From Streptomyces sp. A1136 (GTDB taxonomy: Bacteria; Actinomycetota; Actinomycetes; Streptomycetales; Streptomycetaceae), in the NCBI RefSeq assembly GCF_004795055.1, contig NZ_SSBJ01000024.1, positions 59,548 to 123,547 of the forward strand: a stretch of 64,000 nt of DNA. Reading direction: 5' to 3'. Position numbers and translations under genes: made by a program. Positions within the stretch are counted from its first letter, which is position 1. Each line of letters starts with the position of its first letter. Positions 46,574 to 55,109 of the stretch are shown piece after piece. The notes beneath the pieces are model-generated. The model made no database searches and was not told where the DNA came from. It was given only the letters and a program-made list of their open reading frames with translations.

Positions 46574-47210
46574 GTTTTGCGTCCAGCGTTGCGACGCCTC
46601 TCCGGCGCACGTGGAGGTGACCAGGCCGCTGGTCATGCCCAGGTCGAGGCACCCGCCGCCGTAGTCGCGGAGGCTGCCGCCGGAGCCCGTACGCCACGAG
46701 CGCGTGGCGCCCTGCGCGCAGTCGCCGACGAAGACGGCCTGGTTGAGCCCGTTGGAGTAGAGGCACTGACCGCTCTGCTGGTTGACGAGTTCGAAGGTGC
46801 CGTCCGACACGCTTCACGGTCCAACGGGCCGTCGCGTCCGAGCAGTCACCGTTGTCCGAGGCGCCGAAGACCTGGGTGATGCACCTGCCGTTGTCGCCGT
46901 TGCGGTAGCGGTGGGTGCCGGAGGCGGGGGGTGGGGCGGCAGGGGACGTCGCGCCACCGGCCCCGCCGCCCGGATTGCCCGCGCCACCGCCCGGGGTTCC
47001 CGAGCCGTTCTGCGGGCCGGTGCCCGTGCCCGGCCCGGGACCCGGGCCGGGGGCGGTTCCCGTGCCTGGGGCGGTGCCTCCCGCCACGCCGGTCTGGGTG
47101 CCGCCCGCCCCACCCTGCCCCGTGCCGGCGGCGTCACCACCTTGCCTGACGCCCGGCTCCGCCGTGCGCCCAGTCGATCGGTAATGGTTGCTCGCGAATT
47201 TCGTCCTTTA
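46574..47210 (-). pseudogene. Ricin-type beta-trefoil lectin domain remnant
   Basis: On the minus strand, a Gly/Pro/Thr-rich linker (PGPGPGPGTGTGPQNGSGTP) leads into a ricin-B-like domain: YRNGDNGRCITQVFGASDN, then after a one-base frame change near 46810 SDGTFELVNQQSGQCLYSNG, DYGGGCLDLG and QRWTQ. The Q-x-W repeats are those of beta-trefoil lectins, often fused to kinases or hydrolases. The 5' end stops at a TAA near 47212, so the catalytic or export part is lost, and no natural stop follows QRWTQ. The remaining bases 46480-47392 hold no other gene I can support. Confidence 0.65.
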
Positions 47211-47392
47211 CGGACCGCTGACGGCGCGGCCCGGGCGGTGGACGTGCGGAGCGGCCGTTGCGGTGAATTTGCCGAAGGCGTGGTGGCGGCGGCGTGTCCC
47301 TGCGGAAGGGATGGTTCTCGGATGCTACAAGGCGCCAGTTTCCATGCCTGCCGGCGTGTCGACGCGCCGCAGCGCGTAGAGGGAGTACCTCC

Positions 47393-48061
47393 ATGTCGTA
47401 CCGACTCGTGGCCACGGCCACCCTCATAGCCGCCGGAAGTGTCCTGTCGGTGCCCGCGGTCGCGGCCGCCGCCGATCAGGACACCGCCTTCGTCAAGACG
47501 GCACACCAGGGCAACCTCGCGGAGATCGCCGCAGGCAACGACGCGCAGAAACACGCGACGACGGCGTGTGTGAAGGCGGTGGGCTCCGTGCTGGTCCGCG
47601 ACCATGGCAAACTCGACGCGGATCTGCGGGCATTGGCGGGCAAGCTGAACGTCGAGCTGCCGCCGTCCCCAACCGCCGAGCAGCAGAAGGACCTCGCCAC
47701 CGTGCAGGCGAAGGCCGGCACCCCCGCCTACGACGCCGGTTGGCTCACCGTCCAGGACGCGGCACACGTCAAGACCCTGGCACTGATCGACAAGGAGATC
47801 TCCTCGGGCGGTGACGGCGACCTGGTGGCCGGGGCCCGTGCGGCCCGCCCGGTGGTGGCCGCGCACCTGGAGATGGTTCGCGGGGGCACCTGCCACCACG
47901 ACAAGGAAGCCTCGATGATCGGCGCCGGCAACGGCGGGCAGTTCGCCGCCCGGGGGAACGGTCTCAACGCCATCGGCGCGGTGGGTCTCACCGGCGGGAT
48001 CCTCGTGACGGCCGGTGTCACCGTGTGGCTGGCGCGCCGCCGTCCCACCGGATTCCGCTGA
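47393..48061 (+). CDS. DUF4142 exported protein
   Basis: 222 residues with a signal peptide (RLVATATLIAAGSVLSVPAV). The mature part is the ferritin-like helical DUF4142 domain: DQDTAFVKTAHQGNLAEIAA, LVRDHGKLDADLRALAGKL and AHLEMVRGGTCHH. A C-terminal hydrophobic span (GAVGLTGGILVTAGVTVWLA) followed by Arg residues anchors it to the membrane. Function of the family is unknown. ATG 47393 has GGGAG eight bases upstream. The sortase gene begins four bases after the stop, so the two form an operon; the tail lacks an LPxTG motif, so it is not an evident sortase substrate. Confidence 0.83.
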   Translation: MSYRLVATATLIAAGSVLSVPAVAAAADQDTAFVKTAHQGNLAEIAAGNDAQKHATTACVKAVGSVLVRDHGKLDADLRALAGKLNVELPPSPTAEQQKDLATVQAKAGTPAYDAGWLTVQDAAHVKTLALIDKEISSGGDGDLVAGARAARPVVAAHLEMVRGGTCHHDKEASMIGAGNGGQFAARGNGLNAIGAVGLTGGILVTAGVTVWLARRRPTGFR

Positions 48062-48065
48062 GTCC

Positions 48066-48676
48066 GTGCGCCCTCGTCAGGTCATCGTCGCGGGCGCGGT
48101 GACGACCTGCGGTTTCGTCCTGGCGGCCGGCTGCCTCCCGCCGGCCGCCCCGCACCGGGTGGGTGAAGGCGTCCTGCCCGCCGCCGCGAACACCTTCGCG
48201 CGCGCCGCGACCGATGCGCGTACGCCCCGGCCTTCGCCGCCCCGTTCCGTCCGGGTCCGCACGGTTTCGCGACCGAGGTGGCGCCCGTGGCCGCCCGCCC
48301 GGACGGCAACATGGACCTCCCCCGCCGGGGCTCGCAGGGCGGATGGTTCGCGCTGGGCGCCGCACCCGGCGCGGCGCAGGGCACCGTGCTGGTCGCGGGT
48401 CACGTCGACACCGGTGAGGGGCTCGGCGCCTTCGCCGCCCTGCACGCCCTCGCCCCGGGCAGCCGGATCGAGATCACCGGTACCGGCGGACGCCTCTACC
48501 GCTACCGCGTCGTCGCACGTCGGACCTATCCCCGGACGCGGTTGCCCGCCGACCTGTTCGGCCCCCGGGGCGGCCACCGGCTCGTGCTGGTCACCTGCGC
48601 GGGCGCCTACGACCGCGAAGCCGGTCGCTACGCCGACAACCTGGTCCTGTACGGCGTGCCCGACCCCTCCTCATGA
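48066..48676 (+). pseudogene. Class F sortase, frameshifted near the N-terminus
   Basis: From GTG 48066 the first frame encodes a membrane or signal segment (VIVAGAVTTCGFVLAAGCLP) and part of the linker. The catalytic domain continues in another frame from about 48215, reading YAPAFAAPFRPGPHGFATEV and APVAARPDGNMDLPRRGSQG. The sortase triad is intact: His in VLVAGHVDTGEG, Cys in LVLVTCAGAYD and a conserved C-terminal region RYADNLVLYG. A change of one or two bases near 48215 would restore one protein of about 203 residues. Either a real mutation or a sequencing error; an internal GTG at 48272 could start the soluble catalytic domain alone. Confidence 0.72.
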
Positions 48677-51004
48677 GGCCGGTCGGGCCGACCCCGTCTC
48701 GCCGGCCAGGTGCTGCTCCAGCCAGTCCGCGGCCGCCCGCCGGTAGAGGCGGCGGTTGTCCGCGCGGAGGAACTCGTGTCCTTCGTTGCGCAGGGTCAGC
48801 AGTTCGGCCGGCACCCCCCGGTCGCGCGCGGCGCGGACGAACTGCTCCGATTCCGTCGGGGGCACGTTCGTGTCGTGTTCGCCGTGGACGGCCAGCACGG
48901 GGGCCCGCAGCCGGTCGATGCGGCTCATCGGGGAAAGGGTGCGCAGGAGGTCCCGGTCCCGCTCGGGGTGGCCGTACTTCGCCGCGGCCGACTGGGCGAT
49001 CCACGGCTCGGTACCGCCGAAGAAGGTGGCGAAGTCCGACATGCCGCAGACGGCGACGCCGGTGCGGAAGAGCTCCGGGTGCCAGACCAGGGAGGCCATG
49101 GTGAGGTAGCCGCCGTAGGAGCGGCCCATCACCGCCAGCCGCAGGGGATCGGCGTAGCCGCGGGCGACCACGTGGGCGGCGCAGTCCGCGACGTCGTCGA
49201 TGGCCGCGAACCTGCCCGCTCCGAGGTCGGCGTCCACGAACGACCGTCCCCAGCCGGAGGAGCCGCGGACGTCGGGCGCGAACACGTCCATGCCCCGGCC
49301 TAGGAGTTCGTGGTAGAGCGGGCTGAACACGGGCCGTTCCTGCTCTTCGGGTCCGCCGTGGAGGTGGATCACGCACGGCGCGGGACGGCCCGGGTCGCGT
49401 TCCGGAGCACGGTAGTACCAGCCGCCGAGCACCAGCCCGTCGCGGGCCCGGCAGCGCAGGGGCACCGGGCTGACGGGGGGCCGCCCGGGGGGCGCCGCCT
49501 CCTCGTCACGTGCCGTCCAGCCGGTGCGCAGCGGGGCGAAGCCGCCCGTGAGGTCCCAGACGCCGGGCCTGCGCCGGGACCCGGACAGGGCGGCGAACAG
49601 CCCGCCGCGGCCCACGGGTGCCATGCGGGTCACCACCTCGTGCGGCAGTGCCGACCGGTGTGGCGGTCCCACGCCGTCGTCGGAATCGGACGGCGGCAGG
49701 GCGACGCTCTCCAGTTCGCTCGCGCCGTGGACGTTCCAGGCGAGCAGGGCCCATCCGCCGTGGTCGGGAAGGCTCAGCAGGTCCAGCGCCGTGTCCCGTC
49801 GCTCGGCGGCCACCGACAGGTCGCGGAGCACACCCCTTTCGTCCAGCCGGGCCCTGAGGAGCGCGGCGAATTCGCGGTCGGCGTCGCTGCGCAGCCACAC
49901 GACGCGCGAGTCGGCCGAGAGCCTGCCGATCCAGGGGTCGCCGTCGGCGACGGGCAGCCGGAAGGTGGTGCGTCCGGAGGCCCTGTCGAGCAGGAGGGCC
50001 TCGCGGCGCCCGCGCGGCCCGCGCCGCAGCAGCGCGAAGCGGCCGTCCGCGCCGATGTCGCAGACGCGCAGGGAGGCGGCGCCCGCCTCGCTGAACAGCA
50101 GGGAGGGCGCTTGGGCGCCGTCCGGGTCGAGGAGGTAGGCGGCCAGTCCCCCGCCCGGGGCCGCTCCCCCGTCGGCCGCCGCCGGCGACGCCGCGGCCAG
50201 GACGGTGAGGTCCGCCGCGTACGGGGCCGGCGCGACCGGGGACGCCGGCCCGAGCAGCGTCGCGCGGCCGTCGCGTTCGGTCCATGTCGCCCCGGCCGGT
50301 CCCTCGGGTGCGGCCGGGCCGGCGTCCTGCGGGAGGTGACCCGCGCCGCTGTGGGCGCCCGGGACGTCGGACGGCTGGGCGACGGTGACGGCCAGCGCCG
50401 TCCCGTCCCGGGTCCAGCAGCCCAGGTGGGCCGAGGCGCCGGGTTCGGCGCCCGCGAGGACCCGACGGCCGGTCCCGTCCGGGCGCACCACCAGCACGCG
50501 CGTGTGCTCGCCGCCCCCCGGCGCGGAGGTATAGGCGATCCAGCGGCCGTCGGGCGACCAGGACACCTCCGTCACCGGGTCGGGGTCGGCGTCGAGGATG
50601 TGCGCTTCGCCGCCGTGGGCCGGGCCGCTCCACAACTGCGGCACGCCGGCGCGGTCGCAGATGTACGCGACGTGGTCGCCGCCGGGATCCGCCGAGGGGT
50701 ACCAGCAGCCGTGGGCGGTGAGCACCGTCGGCGGGTCCGCCGCGCGGGTGTCGGCCAAGTGGACCGTGGCGGGGGCCTGCCCGGATGCCTGGGCCGGGGC
50801 CCGCGTGGGGGCCGGTCCGGGAGCCTGGGACGCGGCCCGGGCGGGGGCCGGTCCGGCCGCCTCGGGTCGGGCCTCGGCGCCCGCCTCCCCTACCCCCGTG
50901 GCGGCGGAGGCCTCGGCGGCCGGACCCGGCTCGGAGGCCGAACCCGGCGCCAAGGCGTCGGCGGGTCGGGAACGGTACTGACGTGGGGAGCGATCCAGGG
51001 GCAT
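48671..51004 (-). CDS. S9-family prolyl-oligopeptidase-like peptidase
   Basis: 777 residues. After an Ala/Pro/Glu-rich N-terminus (about 85 residues) comes a beta-propeller (SWSPDGRWIAYTSAPGGGEH is one blade) and a C-terminal alpha/beta hydrolase with Ser629 in GRSYGGY, Asp in HGEHDTNVPP and His in NEGHEFL. No signal peptide, so it is a cytosolic dipeptidyl- or acyl-aminoacyl-peptidase type enzyme. ATG 51004 is preferred because GAGG lies five bases upstream; a GTG at 51037 directly follows the amidotransferase stop. It forms an operon with the amidotransferase gene and may process its peptide product. Confidence 0.88.
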   Translation of the reverse strand: MPLDRSPRQYRSRPADALAPGSASEPGPAAEASAATGVGEAGAEARPEAAGPAPARAASQAPGPAPTRAPAQASGQAPATVHLADTRAADPPTVLTAHGCWYPSADPGGDHVAYICDRAGVPQLWSGPAHGGEAHILDADPDPVTEVSWSPDGRWIAYTSAPGGGEHTRVLVVRPDGTGRRVLAGAEPGASAHLGCWTRDGTALAVTVAQPSDVPGAHSGAGHLPQDAGPAAPEGPAGATWTERDGRATLLGPASPVAPAPYAADLTVLAAASPAAADGGAAPGGGLAAYLLDPDGAQAPSLLFSEAGAASLRVCDIGADGRFALLRRGPRGRREALLLDRASGRTTFRLPVADGDPWIGRLSADSRVVWLRSDADREFAALLRARLDERGVLRDLSVAAERRDTALDLLSLPDHGGWALLAWNVHGASELESVALPPSDSDDGVGPPHRSALPHEVVTRMAPVGRGGLFAALSGSRRRPGVWDLTGGFAPLRTGWTARDEEAAPPGRPPVSPVPLRCRARDGLVLGGWYYRAPERDPGRPAPCVIHLHGGPEEQERPVFSPLYHELLGRGMDVFAPDVRGSSGWGRSFVDADLGAGRFAAIDDVADCAAHVVARGYADPLRLAVMGRSYGGYLTMASLVWHPELFRTGVAVCGMSDFATFFGGTEPWIAQSAAAKYGHPERDRDLLRTLSPMSRIDRLRAPVLAVHGEHDTNVPPTESEQFVRAARDRGVPAELLTLRNEGHEFLRADNRRLYRRAAADWLEQHLAGETGSARPAS

Positions 51005-51040
51005 GTCCGCCTCTTCGAGGGCTTCCGGGGTTGTCACCGT

Positions 51041-52828
51041 TCAGTGTGTGTCGATGCCGTGGGTCTGCAACCAGATCTCCAGCGACGCGACCTGCCACAG
51101 GGTGCTCGCGCCGCGTTTGGTGCGGTGCCGGGCGGGGTCCGCGAGCAGCTCGGTCACGCGGCGCCGGTCGAAGAGCCCGCGCCGCCGCGCCTCGGGGGCG
51201 GTCAGCGCCTCGCGTACGCGGCCGAGCACCGGCTCGGCCATGTGCCTGACCGCCGGTACGGGAAAGTATCCCTTGGGGCGGTCGACGACCTCGCGCGGCA
51301 GGACGCGCCGGCCGATGTCCTTGAGGACTCCCTTGCCGTCCTGGGCGAGCTTGAGTTCGGGAGGGCAGGCCGCGGCCAGTTCGACCAGCTCGTGGTCCAG
51401 GAACGGCACCCGCGCCTCCAGGCCCCAGGCCATCGTCATGTTGTCGACCCGCTTCACCGGGTCGTCGGGCATCAGCGCGTGCACGTCCAGGCGCAGCGCG
51501 GCGTCGAGCGTGCTCTGGGCGCCGGGGTCCGCCATGTGGGTGCGGACGTAGTCCCGGGAGGCGTCGTGTGGGGGCGTCACGTCCGGATGCAGAAGGGCGG
51601 CGACGTCGTCGTGGGGACGGTCGAAGTAGACCTCCGCGTACGCGTCCGGCGCGTCGGGACGGGCGGCCGCGGCGATCGGCGGATACCAGTGGTAGCCGGC
51701 GAACACCTCGTCGGCGCCCTGGCCGCACAGCACCACCTTCACGTCCTTCGCGACCTGTTCGGCCAGCAAGTGGAACGCCACGGCGTCATGGCTGACCATC
51801 GGCTCGTTCATGGCGCCGATCGCCGCCTCCAGCGCGGCCGGGAGCCGGTCGGACGGGATCATGTACTGGTGGTGGTCGGTCGAGAACCGGCGTGCGACCA
51901 GGTCCGAATAGTGGAACTCGTCGCCGTCCTGCCCGTTCTCCGACTCGAACCCCATGGCGAAGGTCGCCAGGTCGTCGTGGCCCTCCTCGGCGAGCAGCGC
52001 CACGATGAGGCTGGAGTCCAGCCCTCCGGAGAGCAGGACGCCCACGGGCACGTCGGCCACCGTGCGCCGGCGCACCGCCGTGCGCAGGGCCTCGTGGACG
52101 GCTTCGCGCCAGCGCACCGGATCGCTGCCCAGTTCGGGGCGGCGGGTGTACGAGGGCTGCCAGTAGAGGTGGTCGTGGTGGGTGCCGTCCCGCTCGACCA
52201 CGCGGACGGTGGCGGGCGGGAGCTTGCGTACGCCGGCGAGCACGGTCCGGGGGGCCGGCACCGTGCCGTGCCAGCTCAGGTACTGGTGGAGAGCCACCGG
52301 GTCGAACGAGGTGTCCACGCCGCCGCCCGCCAGCAGGGCGGGCAGCGACGAGGCGAAGCGGAGGCGCTCGCCGTCCTGGGTGAGGTAGAGCGGCTTGATG
52401 CCGAGCCGGTCACGGCCCAGCACGACGCGGCCCGTGTGGTGCTCCACCAAGGCGAAGGCGAACATCCCGATCAGGTGTTCGACGCACGAGTGTCCCCATT
52501 GACCGTAGGCCTTGAGGAGCACTTCGGTGTCGGAGTCGGAGAAGAAGCGGTGCCCGAGGCCTTCCAGGCGTCCGCGCAGCTCGCGATAGTTGTAGACGCA
52601 CCCGTTGAAAACGCCGGTGAGGCCCAGCCGCGGGTCGGTCATCGGCTGGGCGCCGCTCTCCGAAAGGTCGATGATCTTCAGTCGACGGTGGCCGAGGGCA
52701 ACAGGGCCCTGCGACCAGGCGCCTCTGCCGTCGGGACCGCGGTCTTCCATCTCGTCGGTCATGCGTTCGACCGCGGCGAGGTCGGCCCGCCCGCCGTCGA
52801 AGCGCACTTCCCCGCTCAGGCCACACAT
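51041..52828 (-). CDS. Asparagine-synthetase family amidotransferase, NAGGN-type
   Basis: 595 residues. Mature N-terminus MCGLSGEVRF has the Ntn-nucleophile Cys2 of class II glutaminases; the synthetase half has the PP-loop SGGLDSSLIVALLAEEG and the following acidic region. The whole-sequence style (HRRLKIIDLSESGAQPMTDP, then LPALLAGGGVDTSFDPVALH and YLSWHGTVPAPRTVLAGVRK) is that of N-acetylglutaminylglutamine amidotransferases, which finish the osmolyte NAGGN. The partner NAGG synthetase gene is not in this window. GGGGG lies upstream of the ATG. Ordinary asparagine synthesis is the alternative. Confidence 0.8.
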   Translation of the reverse strand: MCGLSGEVRFDGGRADLAAVERMTDEMEDRGPDGRGAWSQGPVALGHRRLKIIDLSESGAQPMTDPRLGLTGVFNGCVYNYRELRGRLEGLGHRFFSDSDTEVLLKAYGQWGHSCVEHLIGMFAFALVEHHTGRVVLGRDRLGIKPLYLTQDGERLRFASSLPALLAGGGVDTSFDPVALHQYLSWHGTVPAPRTVLAGVRKLPPATVRVVERDGTHHDHLYWQPSYTRRPELGSDPVRWREAVHEALRTAVRRRTVADVPVGVLLSGGLDSSLIVALLAEEGHDDLATFAMGFESENGQDGDEFHYSDLVARRFSTDHHQYMIPSDRLPAALEAAIGAMNEPMVSHDAVAFHLLAEQVAKDVKVVLCGQGADEVFAGYHWYPPIAAAARPDAPDAYAEVYFDRPHDDVAALLHPDVTPPHDASRDYVRTHMADPGAQSTLDAALRLDVHALMPDDPVKRVDNMTMAWGLEARVPFLDHELVELAAACPPELKLAQDGKGVLKDIGRRVLPREVVDRPKGYFPVPAVRHMAEPVLGRVREALTAPEARRRGLFDRRRVTELLADPARHRTKRGASTLWQVASLEIWLQTHGIDTH

Positions 52829-53037
52829 GAGGCACCCCCCGCTCGACTCGCCCCTCGGGGCCGCCGCGTCAAAGCGGCCGCCCGTTCGCCCGGGGTCCAG
52901 GCCACCTCCACCATGTGCGTTCACTCCCGTTGCCCTGCCGGTCCACGCCACGCGACGCGCACCGAACAGGCGATCGACGTACCAGGCGCCTGCCCACGTG
53001 CGCGGCGCTTAAGCCCGGCTTCGATCTCCGCCCGCCA

Positions 53038-53406
53038 TCAGGCCCCGGTCAGGCAGAAGGGGTGCCCGGCCGGGTCCAGCAGGACCCGCCACCTGCTCTC
53101 GTCCGGCTGGCAGGCGGACTTCGTCGCGCCCCACCGCAGCAGCAGGACCTCCGCCTCATCCAGGTCCTCGACCTCGAAATCGAGGTGGATCTGCTGGGGC
53201 ACCGTCTGGTCGGGCCACCGGGGAGCCACGTAGCCATCGACCCTCTGGAAGCCGAGGAAGAGGCCGTCCCCGCGGGTCAGGCCGGCGAAGTCCGCGTCGG
53301 ATCTCCCGTGCGGTTCGAACCCGGTGGCCCGGTGGTAGAACTCGGCGAGCGCCTCCGGGTCCGCGCAGTCCAGGGTGACGGCGGTCAATCTCATCTTCAG
53401 CGGCAT
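53038..53406 (-). CDS. VOC-family (glyoxalase/bleomycin-resistance fold) protein
   Basis: 122 residues, one vicinal-oxygen-chelate module: MRLTAVTLDCADPEALAEFY opens the first repeat and QQIHLDFEVEDLDEAEVLLL and WRVLLDPAGHPFCLT the second. The metal-ligand His/Glu positions are not all obvious, so a binding or small dioxygenase/lyase role is equally possible. AGGAG lies four bases upstream of ATG 53406, and the start overlaps the end of the HAD gene by ten bases, so the two are coupled. Confidence 0.83.
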   Translation of the reverse strand: MPLKMRLTAVTLDCADPEALAEFYHRATGFEPHGRSDADFAGLTRGDGLFLGFQRVDGYVAPRWPDQTVPQQIHLDFEVEDLDEAEVLLLRWGATKSACQPDESRWRVLLDPAGHPFCLTGA

Positions 53407-53966
53407 GGCGCTCCTTCCTGCGTGCGGTATCCGGCTGCGCGGGCCGCTTGGACGCCGGGGCGACTGTCCTCCACGACGGCGCAGGCGGCCAGGTCCACGC
53501 CCATTCGTCGGGCGACGTGCGGGAACAGGTCGGGCGCGGGCTTTACGCGGGAGACCTCGCCGGCGCTGAAGACACGGCCTTCGAAGCGTGCGCGCAGTCC
53601 GGTGCGGCCGAGGGTGTGGCGCCTCTTGTCGTGGGAGCCGCTGGAGGCGACGCGCATGGGCAGGGTCAGCGCGTCGAGCGCTTCGGGCAGACCCTCGACG
53701 GGGGTGAGCCCGGCGTCCACGGCTTCGCGGTGGAGCCGCTCGAACCGCTCCGACCGGATCGCGGCCGTCTCCCGGCCGAGCCGGGCGGCGATCTGTTCGC
53801 CGATGTCGGCGTGCGAGCGACCGACGAAGCGGCCGACGACTTCTTCCCGGGTGAGCGGCCGGCCCAGCTCCGCGCCGAGCGCGACTTGGACGCGAACGGC
53901 GATGCGTTCGGTGTCCACCAGCACACCGTCGCAGTCGAATATCAGCAGTTCCACCGGCTTGATCAC
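53397..53966 (-). CDS. HAD-superfamily hydrolase, C-terminally shortened
   Basis: 189 residues of the beta-phosphoglucomutase-like HAD group. Motif I LLIFDCDGVLVDTE, motif II VASSGSHDKR, motif III Lys in VKPAPDLFPHVARRM and motif IV VVEDSRPGVQAARAAG are present, so phosphatase or mutase chemistry is possible. After AARAAGY, where relatives continue for about 30 residues, it ends abruptly with RTQEGAPCR inside the VOC start region, suggesting loss of the last helix. GTG 53966 is chosen as the start just before the first strand. Confidence 0.75.
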   Translation of the reverse strand: MIKPVELLIFDCDGVLVDTERIAVRVQVALGAELGRPLTREEVVGRFVGRSHADIGEQIAARLGRETAAIRSERFERLHREAVDAGLTPVEGLPEALDALTLPMRVASSGSHDKRRHTLGRTGLRARFEGRVFSAGEVSRVKPAPDLFPHVARRMGVDLAACAVVEDSRPGVQAARAAGYRTQEGAPCR

Positions 53967-54194
53967 CCCGGCAGCATAGGCGCCGACCGCCCGGAGCGGT
54001 GAGGCGCGGGCGGCGTCGGGACGCTCCGGTCCCCGGGTACGCACATCGGCTGATCTGTACTGCCGAGTGGGCTGACGGGAGGCCCTCGAAGTGCCACGAT
54101 GATCCGTGCTTCAACAGTGTGCCGGTCGGGACGCGGTGAGAGCGGCGCCAGCGTGCCCGGGGACCGGCCCCAGCTACGAAAGGGCGGGCGTCCC

Positions 54195-55109
54195 ATGCGC
54201 GTTACACCCCTCGTACCCTCTTTAGGAACCGACCGGGACTCGTCCGCGGACGAGCAGGTGCGGCTCTACTACAGCGGCAAGACGCAGGACATCATCCAGA
54301 AGTACGGTCCGGGTCCCCGCGTGCACTTCCATGTGGGGCTGTTCCCGGACGACTCCCCGCCCCATACCACCGTTCCACAGGGCGTGTTGAAGCAGCACCT
54401 GCTCGACGCGCAGGAACGGATAGTCGAGCACGCCGCCCGTTCCTGGGGGGCGTACGAGACTCCCCCGCGACGCGTCCTGGACATCGGCTGCGGGCTCGGC
54501 GGCACCTCCCTCTACTGGGCACAGGAGCACGGCGCTTCGGTCACCGGGCTCACCGTCGCCGCCGAACACGTCCCGATCATCGGGCGGTTCGCCCGTCAGG
54601 CTGGTGTCGCGCACCGGGTGCGCCCCCTCGTGGCCGACGTGCACGAGCTGCGCGACTCCCGCGCGTACGACGCCGTCTACGCCAACGAGAGCAGCGGGTA
54701 CACCGACCGGGCGCGCCTCTTCGAGGTCGTCGCCGAGGCGCTCGAACCGGGAGGGTGGTTCGGCCTCCAGGAGCACTTCGTGTGTCGCTCCGAGTGGCTC
54801 GATTTCATCGACGGCTACTACAGAACACGGCTGGGAACACGCTCCGAATACCTGACGGCGGCCGAGGCGGCCGGCTTGGAGTTGGTGCGGGACGAGGAGG
54901 TGACCGACTCGGTCGCGGAGTTCTGGGTGCAGTCCATGGCGTGGAACACGGCCGAACTCGACCGGCTGCGCGCGGGCGGCGAGCCCGGCGCCTGGAGCCG
55001 CGAACGGCTCCAGCAGTCGACGCTCGCGCACAGCAGGCTCTTCCGGCTGTGGCGCGACCACGCGATGGAGACGCGGTTGCTGTGCTTCCGCAAGCGGGGC
55101 GGCCGATGA
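54195..55109 (+). CDS. SAM methyltransferase of a terpene pathway
   Basis: 304 residues. The SAM-binding motif is RRVLDIGCGLGGTSLYWAQE, followed by VTGLTVAAEHVPI, an acidic VADVHELRD and PGGWFGLQEHFV. The N-terminal region (EQVRLYYSGKTQDIIQKYGP, then RVHFHVGLF) is unlike the geranyl-diphosphate 2-methyltransferase of 2-methylisoborneol synthesis as I remember it, but resembles methyltransferases of the UbiE/sterol/prenyl-diphosphate kind. Its TGA overlaps the terpene synthase ATG (ATGA), so it very probably methylates the prenyl diphosphate substrate or the cyclised product. AAGGG precedes ATG 54195. Confidence 0.82.
   Translation: MRVTPLVPSLGTDRDSSADEQVRLYYSGKTQDIIQKYGPGPRVHFHVGLFPDDSPPHTTVPQGVLKQHLLDAQERIVEHAARSWGAYETPPRRVLDIGCGLGGTSLYWAQEHGASVTGLTVAAEHVPIIGRFARQAGVAHRVRPLVADVHELRDSRAYDAVYANESSGYTDRARLFEVVAEALEPGGWFGLQEHFVCRSEWLDFIDGYYRTRLGTRSEYLTAAEAAGLELVRDEEVTDSVAEFWVQSMAWNTAELDRLRAGGEPGAWSRERLQQSTLAHSRLFRLWRDHAMETRLLCFRKRGGR

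Noticed and set aside
49310..53233. A 1307-codon open frame on the plus strand across the S9 peptidase and amidotransferase genes
   Set aside because: It is the antisense shadow of two minus-strand genes with complete catalytic motifs; its translation is low-complexity Arg/Gly/Val/Gln without any domain.
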